From: Deltaproteobacteria bacterium
GTDB lineage: Bacteria; Desulfobacterota; Binatia; DP-6
Direction: 5' to 3'
Assembly (NCBI GenBank): GCA_005879245.1
Contig: VBLA01000032.1
Location: 1-7,695 of the forward strand
DNA: 7,695 nucleotides
Notes under the pieces: generated by a model
Database searches by the model: none
The model's input: the letters and a program-made list of their open reading frames with translations, nothing else
What the model was told of the DNA's origin: nothing
Shown here: in pieces, positions 1 to 5,682 of the stretch
Numbering within the stretch: the stretch's first letter is position 1
Layout of the letters: every line of letters begins with the position of its first letter
Made by a program: the position numbers and the translations under genes

Positions 1-872
1 CCGCCGGGGAGGTGGAAGCCGTCGCGCGCCAGGTAGGGAACCTGCCAGCCACCGAAGAAGAGCGTCGTCACGAGCGCGGCCACGAGCACGACCTCGACGA
101 AGTCGCTCATCATGAACATCAGGTGCTTCGCTCCCGAGTACTCCGTGAAGTAGCCGCTCACGAGCTCGGACTCGGCCTCGGGGAGGTCGAAGGGGATGCG
201 CTTCGACTCGGCCACACCGGCCGTGAAGAAGATCAGGAAGGCCACCGGCTGATAGAGGATGCCCCACGCCGGCAGCCAGCCCCACACGAGGCGGCCCTGC
301 TGGCGCGCCATCTCCTGGAGATCGAGCGTGTTGTAGGTGAGGACGACCCCGATCAAAGCGAGCCCCATGGCGATCTCGTAGGAGATCATCTGCGCCGACC
401 CGCGGATGCTGCCCAGGAGCGACCAGCGATTGTTCGAGGCCCAGCCGCCCAGCACGACGCCGTACACGCCGAGGGAGGCCATGGCGAGCACGAAGAGGAT
501 CCCCACGTTCAACTCCGCCGCCTGCAGGTTGATGGTCCGGTCGCCGATCTGGAGGACGTCGCCGAACGGAATGACGGCGAAGGGGAGAAGGGCGGGGACC
601 AGGCTCACGAGCGGCGCGAGCGTGTGCAGCAGCCGATCGACTGCGGCCGGGGTGATGTCCTCCTTCAGCAGGAACTTGATCGGGTCGGCGACGAGCGTGT
701 TCACCAGGCCGAGGCCGGCGAAGCCGAGAATCGCGGCCCGATTGGCGCCGATCCGATCCTGGATGACGGCGCTGACCTTGCGTTCGAAGAACACCCCCAG
801 CCCGACCACCTGCAACGCGAGCAGGATGGCGAAGAGCGCCTTGCCGGCCGTGATCGTGACGTCGACCGCCAC
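1..872 (-). CDS. nuoH: NADH-quinone oxidoreductase subunit H (partial, C-terminus outside window)
   Basis: NuoH (ND1 family) is the membrane subunit that joins the peripheral arm of complex I to the proton-pumping arm and forms much of the quinone tunnel. I translated the minus strand by hand: about 290 codons are open from a GTG at 872 to the window edge. Visible family marks are ERKVSAVIQDRIGANR (residues 30-45), a DPIKFLLKEDITP segment (63-75) and the highly conserved AESKRIPFDLPEAESELVSG (221-240) followed by YFTEYSG. Hydrophobic helices lie near residues 10-29, 86-104, 121-142, 165-185, 205-222 and 256-276. Family members are usually 320-430 residues, so the last helix or more is missing. 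The GTG was chosen because it lies one base after the nuoE stop and gives a normal N-terminus; no Shine-Dalgarno is obvious. The usual GPNR is GANR here. The family call is secure; the exact start is less so. Confidence 0.95.
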   Translation of the reverse strand, partial: MAVDVTITAGKALFAILLALQVVGLGVFFERKVSAVIQDRIGANRAAILGFAGLGLVNTLVADPIKFLLKEDITPAAVDRLLHTLAPLVSLVPALLPFAVIPFGDVLQIGDRTINLQAAELNVGILFVLAMASLGVYGVVLGGWASNNRWSLLGSIRGSAQMISYEIAMGLALIGVVLTYNTLDLQEMARQQGRLVWGWLPAWGILYQPVAFLIFFTAGVAESKRIPFDLPEAESELVSGYFTEYSGAKHLMFMMSDFVEVVLVAALVTTLFFGGWQVPYLARDGFHLPG

Positions 873-873
873 G

Positions 874-1365
874 CTAGGGGCTGGCGAGACGCTCGATCAG
901 CTCGAGCGCCCGGGCGACGGTGAGGTTCTCATGGTACTCGGTGTTGTTCACCTGCAGGACGGGTGCCGTCCCGCAGGACGCCAGACACTCGACCTCCTCG
1001 AGGGAGAAGCGGCCGTCGGCGGTTCGCTCGCCGTCGCCGATGCCGAGGCGGCGCTCGACGGCCACCTGGATCGCCCCTGCCCCGCGCAGCGCGCACGGCA
1101 GGTTGCGGCAGAGCTGGATGTGCCAGCGGCCCTTCGGCTCCTTCCAGTACATCGTGTAGAAGGAGGCTACCGACGTGACCCAGGCGAGCGGCAGCTCCAT
1201 CAGCGTGGCCACGTACTCCATCACCGGCAGGGAGAGCCAGCCGAACTCGCGCTGCGCGAGCCAGAGGGTCGGCATGAGGGCGGCGCGCCGCTGGGGGTAG
1301 CGCGTGAGAAGCGCGCGGTACTCGGCGAGCGTCCCCTCCGAGAAACGCGGCCCCTCAGTGGTCAC
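874..1365 (-). CDS. nuoE: NADH-quinone oxidoreductase subunit E (24 kDa, [2Fe-2S])
   Basis: NuoE is the thioredoxin-like [2Fe-2S] subunit of the NADH-oxidising module of complex I and normally binds NuoF. The 163-residue protein matches the usual size and carries the four cluster ligands: Cys86 and Cys91 (CRNLPC), then Cys127 and Cys131 (ECLASCGTAP), followed by the conserved VN. The N-terminal helical part includes LxLAQREFGWLSLPVMEYVA and SFYTMY, typical of the family. The start is GTG at 1365, preceded inside nuoD by a G-rich GGGGGCGAG that can serve as ribosome binding site. The gene overlaps the end of nuoD by 11 bases, which suggests translational coupling. It is odd that the next gene is nuoH: nuoF and nuoG, its direct partners in the assembled enzyme, are not encoded alongside. 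Confidence 0.96.
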   Translation of the reverse strand: MTTEGPRFSEGTLAEYRALLTRYPQRRAALMPTLWLAQREFGWLSLPVMEYVATLMELPLAWVTSVASFYTMYWKEPKGRWHIQLCRNLPCALRGAGAIQVAVERRLGIGDGERTADGRFSLEEVECLASCGTAPVLQVNNTEYHENLTVARALELIERLASP

Positions 1366-2575
1366 ACTCGCCCCCGATCATGTTGATCTGTCCGAAGGTG
1401 GGGATGATGTCCGCCACCATGTAGCCACGCAGCATCTCGCCGACCGCCCCCATGCTGTAGAACGAGGGCGGCCGCACCCGCACGCGATAGGGCCGGCCAC
1501 TCCCGTCGCTCACCAGGTAGAAGCCGAGCTCGCCGTTGCCGCCCTCGGTGGCCACGTAGACCTCGCCGGGGGGCACCTTCTGCCCCTCGATGACCAGCTT
1601 GAAGTGGTTCATCAGGCCCTCGATCGAGCCGTAGACCTCGGGCTTCGGGGGCAGCACGAAGCGCGGGTCGTTCACCATGATCGGCCCGTCGGGAATCTCC
1701 GCGAGCGCCTGCTCGATGATGCGCATGCTCTGCTCGAGTTCCGCCATGCGAACCATGAAGCGGTCGTAGTTGTCACCCTTCGTGCCGGTCGGGACGACGA
1801 AGTTCATCCGGTCGTAGACGAGGTAGGGTTGGGCCTTGCGCACGTCATAGGGGACGCCGCAGGCCCGCAGCAGCGGGCCGGTGAGCCCCCAGGAGATCGC
1901 CTCCTCGGGCGACAGCGCACCGATGCCGGTCATCCGGTCGAGAAAGATGCGGTTCCGGGAGAGGAGCCGGTCGCAGTCGGCGAGCACGCGCCGCACCTGC
2001 CGGAGCGCAGCCGCCGTCCGCGCCTTCATGTCGGCGGGGAGGTCCTTCATCACGCCGCCGAGCCGACAGTAGGTGACGGTGAGGCGCGCACCGGTGAGCG
2101 CTTCGACCAGATCGTAGAGGAACTCGCGGGCCTCGATCATGTAGAAGCCCGCCGAGATGGCGCCGAGCTCGTTGGCGGCCATGCCGAGGCAGGTGAGGTG
2201 GTCGGTCACGCGCGAGATCTCGCCCCCGATCACCCGGATGTACTGGCAACGCTCGGGCGCGGTGACGCCGGCGAGCTTCTCGACCGCCAGCGCGAAGCCG
2301 ACGTTGTTCAGGATCGGCGAGGCGTAGTTCAGCCGATCGGCATAGGGGAAGACGTGATTCCACGTTCCCTGCTCGCACATCTTCTCGAAGCCCCGATGCA
2401 GGTAGCCGATCTCGACGTCGACGTCGACGATCCGCTCACCGTCGAGGCGGAGGTTGAACTTGATGGTGCCGTGCGAGGCCGGATGCGACGGCCCCATCTG
2501 GAGCTCCATCAGCTCCGACGTCGAATCGGAGTCGACGAAGCGGGGCGGCGCGAGGCTACCGGGGTCAGCCGCCAT
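1355..2575 (-). CDS. nuoD: NADH-quinone oxidoreductase subunit D (49 kDa)
   Basis: NuoD forms the quinone-binding pocket of complex I together with NuoB and derives from the NiFe-hydrogenase large subunit. At 406 residues it is full length. Motifs in order: HPASHGT (31-37), IGYLHRGFEK (56-65), GGEISRVTDHL (118-128), EGGNGELGFYLVSDG (344-358) and PYRVRVRPPSF (362-372). By comparison with known structures, His35 and Tyr84 match the two residues thought to contact the quinone head group. The C-terminus reads GGECDH, whereas most homologues end close to GEVDR or GEIDR. The ATG at 2575 lies three bases after the nuoC stop, so the gene is read from the nuoA transcript. NuoB, which normally supplies the N2 iron-sulfur cluster at this interface, is not encoded in the visible operon. 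Confidence 0.97.
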   Translation of the reverse strand: MAADPGSLAPPRFVDSDSTSELMELQMGPSHPASHGTIKFNLRLDGERIVDVDVEIGYLHRGFEKMCEQGTWNHVFPYADRLNYASPILNNVGFALAVEKLAGVTAPERCQYIRVIGGEISRVTDHLTCLGMAANELGAISAGFYMIEAREFLYDLVEALTGARLTVTYCRLGGVMKDLPADMKARTAAALRQVRRVLADCDRLLSRNRIFLDRMTGIGALSPEEAISWGLTGPLLRACGVPYDVRKAQPYLVYDRMNFVVPTGTKGDNYDRFMVRMAELEQSMRIIEQALAEIPDGPIMVNDPRFVLPPKPEVYGSIEGLMNHFKLVIEGQKVPPGEVYVATEGGNGELGFYLVSDGSGRPYRVRVRPPSFYSMGAVGEMLRGYMVADIIPTFGQINMIGGECDH

Positions 2576-2578
2576 GAC

Positions 2579-3100
2579 TCAGATCGTCCGCCGTAGCGAC
2601 CACGGGTGTGCGATCGGGTCGCGCTCGGGCACGAGCGGCTGGCGCCGGTCGAGGGGATAGTCCTTGCGGAGCGGGTACCCCACGAACTCCGGGTACATGA
2701 GGATCCGCCGCAGATCAGGGTGGCCCACGAAGCGGATGCCGAACATGTCGAATGTCTCGCGCTCGGCCCAGTTGGCGCTCTTCCAGAGCGCCACCGCGCT
2801 CGGCACGGATGGATCGTCCCCGGGCACCGGCACGGTGACGCGCAGCCGGTGGTTCTGACTCACCGAGTAGAGCTGGTAGACGACCGCGAAGCGCGGCTCG
2901 CGCTCGACGTAGTCGACGGCCGTCAGATCCGACAGCATGTCGAAGCGCAGCGTCGGATGATCGCGCAGCGTCCGGAGCGTCTCCGCCGCAGCTTCCCGAG
3001 CGACCACCACCACCACCTCACCCCGCACCGTTTCCGCCGGCACCAACGTCGCCTGCGGCAGGACGGCGGCGAGCTCGATGCGGAGCGCGTCAGCAGTCAT
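2579..3100 (-). CDS. nuoC: NADH-quinone oxidoreductase subunit C (30 kDa)
   Basis: NuoC is a peripheral-arm subunit of complex I that packs against NuoD; it has no cofactor. The 173-residue protein is of normal length for a stand-alone NuoC (it is not fused to NuoD as in Escherichia coli). Diagnostic segments are [24 protein letters not shown] (about 111-134) and [10 protein letters not shown] (141-150), the 30-kDa subunit signature. The ATG at 3100 begins 18 bases beyond the nuoA stop, which leaves no room for nuoB. The run of five valines near residue 30 is encoded partly by a short trinucleotide tract (ACC repeats on the plus strand, 3003-3017). No strong Shine-Dalgarno is seen upstream. 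The call is secure. Confidence 0.96.
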   Translation of the reverse strand: MTADALRIELAAVLPQATLVPAETVRGEVVVVVAREAAAETLRTLRDHPTLRFDMLSDLTAVDYVEREPRFAVVYQLYSVSQNHRLRVTVPVPGDDPSVPSAVALWKSANWAERETFDMFGIRFVGHPDLRRILMYPEFVGYPLRKDYPLDRRQPLVPERDPIAHPWSLRRTI

Positions 3101-3118
3101 GGGTGGCAGCCACGCGCC

Positions 3119-3475
3119 TCATGCCCACTCGAGCGCACCCTTGCGCCAGACGTAGACGAAGCCGAGCGCCAGCACGAGCACGAAAGCCGCCATCTCGATG
3201 AACCCGAACATCCCGAGCGGGCGGAAGACCACCGCCCAAGGGTAGAGGAATACGACCTCGACGTCGAAGACGATGAAGAGGATCGCCGTAAGATAGAATT
3301 TGACGGAGAAACGGCCCCACGCGGAACCGCTCGAGGGGTTACCGCACTCGAACGCCTCCGCCTTGACCGGCGAGGGCCGCAACGGCCGCAGCAACGCACC
3401 GGCACCGAGCAGGACGCCTGCCACGAGCAAGGCGACGGTGAAAGAAAAGAGGACGGCCAGGTACGCAAGCGTCAT
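3119..3475 (-). CDS. nuoA: NADH-quinone oxidoreductase subunit A
   Basis: NuoA (ND3 family) is a small inner-membrane subunit of complex I next to NuoH and the quinone tunnel. The 118-residue protein has three predicted membrane helices, near residues 5-29, 60-80 and 88-110. It carries the conserved loop with FECG (42-45), the cysteine that in mitochondrial ND3 is exposed in the deactive state, followed by FSVKFYLTAILFIVFDVEVV (56-75), the strongest family signature. It is the first gene of the operon: upstream lies the divergent promoter region, and nuoC begins 18 bases downstream. The ATG at 3475 is the natural start; no clear Shine-Dalgarno precedes it. Confidence in family and start is high. 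Confidence 0.96.
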   Translation of the reverse strand: MTLAYLAVLFSFTVALLVAGVLLGAGALLRPLRPSPVKAEAFECGNPSSGSAWGRFSVKFYLTAILFIVFDVEVVFLYPWAVVFRPLGMFGFIEMAAFVLVLALGFVYVWRKGALEWA

Positions 3476-3492
3476 GGAGCGCGGGAAGTCGC

Positions 3493-3521
3493 TACGTAGT
3501 GTGAACCACCCGACGTGTCAA
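3493..3521 (-). promoter_or_regulatory. Candidate sigma70-type promoter of the nuo operon
   Basis: On the minus strand a perfect TTGACA (3521-3516) is followed after exactly 17 bases by TACGTA (3498-3493), which matches only the first two bases of TATAAT. The -10 end is about 18 bases before the nuoA ATG, so the leader would be short. The -35 match and spacing are good and the -10 is weak, so this is a fair but unproven call. Confidence 0.45.
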
Positions 3522-3527
3522 GTTGAC
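3517..3527. promoter_or_regulatory. GTCAA-G-TTGAC dyad between divergent operons
   Basis: A perfect 5-base inverted repeat around one central G lies midway between nuoA and the amgK-like gene. It comprises most of the predicted nuo -35 element on one strand and a second TTGAC on the other. It could be an operator controlling both directions, or simply two -35-like elements placed back to back. The dyad is seen directly; the role is inferred. Confidence 0.3.
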
Positions 3528-3538
3528 GGGCGGTGCTT

Positions 3539-3567
3539 TTGACTCGTCCCGGGCCCTCTGCTACGCG
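3539..3567 (+). promoter_or_regulatory. Weak candidate promoter of the amgK-like gene
   Basis: TTGACT (3539-3544) is followed after 17 bases by TACGCG (3562-3567), only 11 bases before the ATG at 3579. If real, transcription would start at or next to the start codon, giving a nearly leaderless mRNA. That fits the lack of a Shine-Dalgarno, but the -10 match is poor. Confidence 0.25.
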
Positions 3568-3578
3568 ACGCTCACGCG

Positions 3579-4649
3579 ATGGCGGCACCGATCCCGAACG
3601 AGGCGCTCGCACATGGCGTGCGGGCGGCCTTCGGGTCTGCGGCTCGCATCGTCGTCGCGACGCCGCTCGCCGGCGACGCCTCCAACCGGCGCTACGTCCG
3701 GCTCGCGCTCTCGGGTGGCACGGCGCCGCCGACCGTGGTCGCGATGCTCCTTGATGGCGCGCGCCCCATCTCCGACGAGCTGGGCGGGCCGGACGCGAAC
3801 GCAGAGGTTCCCTTCGTGAACGTCGGCCGGTACCTGGCGGCTCACGAGCTCCCGGTGCCGGGCGTCTATCTAGCCCGCTCCAGCGAGGGATTCCTCCTGC
3901 TCGAGGACGTCGGAGACACGACGCTCTGGCGCGCGGTCGAGGCGGCCCCGGCGCGGGCTGCGCCCCTCTTCGCCGCGGCCGTCGACCTGCTCGTCGAGCT
4001 GCAGGTGATCGGCACCCGCCACCCGGATACCACCTGCGTCGCCTTCAGCCAGCGTTTCGACGGACGGCTCGCCCGCCTCGAGCTCGAGCACTTCGTCGAA
4101 CACGGCATCGAGACGCGGCACGGCCGGAAGCTCCCCGGCCGCGAGCGCGATGAGCTGCTCGCCGCCCTCGCGCCCGTCGTGGCACCGTTCGAGTCCGCCG
4201 CGCTCGTGCTCGCGCACCGGGACTACATGGCCTGGAACCTCCACGTGCAAGGCGAGCGCCTGCGCGTGATCGATTTCCAGGACGCGCTCCTTGCGCCGGA
4301 CGCCTTCGACCTGGCGCAGCTCTTGACCGACCGCACGACGGGCACGATCGTCTCCCCGGCCCTCGAGGAGACACTGATCGCCCGGTTCGTCGCCGGCCGC
4401 GCAGCCGCCGGGCTGCCGCTCACCGAGGGCTTCGACGACCGCTACCGCCTGTGTGGGCTTCAGCACGCCCTCAAGGTGATCGGGCGCTTCTACTTCCTGG
4501 AGGTCGTCAAGAAGAAGCCGGGCTACCTCGCCTACCTACCCGCCGTCTACGCCGTCGCACACCGGCTCCTGGCCAGCTTGCCAGCGCTGGCTCCCGCGAG
4601 GGCGCTCATGGCTCCCCACGTGCCGGAGCACGCGGCCGAGACGTCATGA
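3579..4649 (+). CDS. amgK: AmgK-like amino-sugar kinase (aminoglycoside phosphotransferase fold)
   Basis: The 356-residue protein belongs to the aminoglycoside phosphotransferase superfamily and resembles AmgK, the anomeric kinase that makes MurNAc/GlcNAc 1-phosphate in the cytoplasmic cell-wall recycling route known from Pseudomonas. Visible parts: GDASNRRYVRL (32-42) at the nucleotide-binding lobe, the hinge-like LLLEDVGDTTL (106-116), the catalytic HRDYMAWN (213-220) with Asp215 as likely base and Asn220 as metal ligand, and IDFQDA (231-236) with Asp232 in the DFG-like position. The C-terminal LQHALKVIGRF (294-304) is also typical of this subgroup. Its stop overlaps the start of a nucleotidyltransferase by ATGA, the same pairing as amgK-murU. 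The ATG at 3579 has no Shine-Dalgarno. Substrate is inferred from context; another sugar-1-kinase role, for example for surface polysaccharide, cannot be excluded. Confidence 0.75.
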   Translation: MAAPIPNEALAHGVRAAFGSAARIVVATPLAGDASNRRYVRLALSGGTAPPTVVAMLLDGARPISDELGGPDANAEVPFVNVGRYLAAHELPVPGVYLARSSEGFLLLEDVGDTTLWRAVEAAPARAAPLFAAAVDLLVELQVIGTRHPDTTCVAFSQRFDGRLARLELEHFVEHGIETRHGRKLPGRERDELLAALAPVVAPFESAALVLAHRDYMAWNLHVQGERLRVIDFQDALLAPDAFDLAQLLTDRTTGTIVSPALEETLIARFVAGRAAAGLPLTEGFDDRYRLCGLQHALKVIGRFYFLEVVKKKPGYLAYLPAVYAVAHRLLASLPALAPARALMAPHVPEHAAETS

Positions 4650-5380
4650 TCCGACGGGCCATGGTGCTGGCGGCGGGGCGCGGGACCCGGCTCGCGCCGC
4701 TCACCGACACCGTGCCGAAGCCGCTCGTCCCGGTGGGAGGTCGCCCGTTCCTCGAGTACATTCTCGAGTTCCTCCATGCCGGCGGCATCCGGGAGGTGGT
4801 CCTGAATCTCCACCACCTCGGACACCTGATCGAGCAGCACATCGGCGACGGCGCACGCTTCGACCTCCGGGTCCGGTACTCGTGGGAGAATCCGATCCTC
4901 GATACCGGAGGTGGTATCAAGCACGCGGAGCCGCTCCTGGCCGGCGAACCGTTCGTCGTGGCGAACGGCGATAGCCTGCTCGAGCTTCGCCTTCAGGACC
5001 TGATCGCCTACCATCGCGAGCGCGGTGGCCTCGCCACGATGGCCGTTCGACCCGATGCGGAAGCAGCGCGTTTCGGCCTCGTCGAGCTCGACGCGACCGA
5101 GCGCGTGCGGCGGATCGCGGGAGTTCCGCCCGGCGTCTCCGGGGCACTCCGCGGCTTCATGTTCCCGGGCCTCCAGATCTTCGAGCCCGCGATCTTCTCC
5201 TGGATGGAACCGGATCGCGTATACAGTCTCACCCGGGTCACCTACTCGCGGCTGCTGGCCGCGGACGCGCCGGTTTACGGCTTCGTTACAGGGGCACGCT
5301 GGATCAACATCGACACCCCGGATGCGCGCGCCGCCGCCGAGCGGACGCTGGCGGAGCGGGGCTTCGACTACCACCTCTAG
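4646..5380 (+). CDS. murU: MurU-like sugar-1-phosphate nucleotidyltransferase
   Basis: The 244-residue protein is a nucleotidyltransferase of the RmlA/GlmU type that would join a sugar 1-phosphate to a nucleoside triphosphate. Seen directly: the N-terminal LAAGRGTRLAPLT (8-20) with downstream PKPLVPVGGRP holding the nucleotide-binding lysine (Lys25), the ILDTGGGI loop (84-91), NGD (107-109) with metal-binding Asp109, and WINIDTPDARAAAE (219-232) with likely second metal ligand Asp223. Pseudomonas MurU, which makes UDP-MurNAc from MurNAc 1-phosphate, has the same order and nearly the same size, and sits beside its kinase. The ATG at 4646 is chosen because it overlaps the kinase stop as ATGA, implying translational coupling; an upstream in-frame ATG at 4451 would place 65 residues inside the kinase gene and before the family N-terminus. 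UDP/MurNAc specificity is inferred; GDP-mannose or similar products remain possible. Confidence 0.72.
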   Translation: MIRRAMVLAAGRGTRLAPLTDTVPKPLVPVGGRPFLEYILEFLHAGGIREVVLNLHHLGHLIEQHIGDGARFDLRVRYSWENPILDTGGGIKHAEPLLAGEPFVVANGDSLLELRLQDLIAYHRERGGLATMAVRPDAEAARFGLVELDATERVRRIAGVPPGVSGALRGFMFPGLQIFEPAIFSWMEPDRVYSLTRVTYSRLLAADAPVYGFVTGARWINIDTPDARAAAERTLAERGFDYHL

Positions 5381-5482
5381 GTCGGGCGACACGGCACGAT
5401 CGTGGGCGTCTGCAACGAACCGGATTGCACGCCCTGGACCCCGACGAGACGGTTCCTTGACTCTTGCCGAGCGGTTTAGTAG

Positions 5483-5524
5483 CCACTTCCTGCAGTCTTT
5501 GAGGCTTCCGCTCGACGGAAGTGG
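5483..5524 (+). promoter_or_regulatory. Competing hairpin arms, attenuator-like or terminator-like
   Basis: CCACTTCC (5483-5490) is the exact reverse complement of GGAAGTGG (5517-5524), an 8-base stem with a 26-base loop. A second copy of the left arm, CTTCCG (5505-5510), can instead pair with CGGAAG (5516-5521) across a 5-base loop. The two pairings share the right arm, so they exclude each other. No T-run follows, so it is not a classical terminator. Confidence 0.35.
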
Positions 5525-5648
5525 TGGGAGGAGGAGGGTGCGGCCTTGCTCGCGGATCGGGCACATGGTTTGCTTCTGTAGCCTCTCCGTGACGCGGTGC
5601 GCTGATCCTCCCGGGGGGGTGCCAGTAATCGGATAGCCGTCTGGCCGG

Positions 5649-5660
5649 CCGTGGCCACGG
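5649..5660. promoter_or_regulatory. 12-base perfect palindrome, possible operator
   Basis: CCGTGGCCACGG is a perfect palindrome without a spacer, ending 22 bases before the patatin ATG and directly after GGCCGGCC (5643-5650, overlapping by two bases). Loopless palindromes suit a dimeric DNA-binding protein better than an RNA hairpin. In GC-rich DNA chance occurrence is possible. Confidence 0.25.
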
Positions 5661-5682
5661 ACTCCCCGACGAAGGCGGACCC

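Larger units (their letters stand above)
5381..5682. other. 302-base gene-free stretch before the patatin gene
   Basis: No convincing protein or tRNA gene lies here. It contains a TTGACT (5457-5462) with only poor -10 candidates downstream (TAGTAG at 5477-5482 or TAGCCA at 5480-5485), competing hairpin arms (5483-5524), a G-rich tract (5523-5538), a seven-G run (5613-5619) and a 12-base palindrome (5649-5660). The promoter of the patatin gene is probably inside. I recognise no named riboswitch. Confidence 0.5.

Noticed and set aside
12..923. 303-codon plus-strand frame opposite nuoH
   Set aside because: The His/Glu/Arg-rich translation is typical of a shadow; the minus strand encodes an unmistakable NuoH.
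1304..2596. 430-codon plus-strand frame opposite nuoD
   Set aside because: Low-complexity His/Asp/Val-rich shadow of a conserved gene; no independent start signal.
3003..3017. ACC trinucleotide run in nuoC as a phase-variation tract
   Set aside because: A triplet repeat in frame only changes the number of valines and would not switch the gene on or off.
2606..3499. 297-codon plus-strand frame spanning nuoC and nuoA
   Set aside because: It crosses two conserved complex I genes and reads as an Arg/Glu/His-rich shadow.
5395..5404. CACGATCGTG palindrome after the nucleotidyltransferase gene as a terminator
   Set aside because: It has no loop and no T-run, and 10-base palindromes are expected by chance in this composition.
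4547..5566. 339-codon minus-strand frame opposite the nucleotidyltransferase gene
   Set aside because: Antisense to a gene with complete nucleotidyltransferase motifs; no domain seen.
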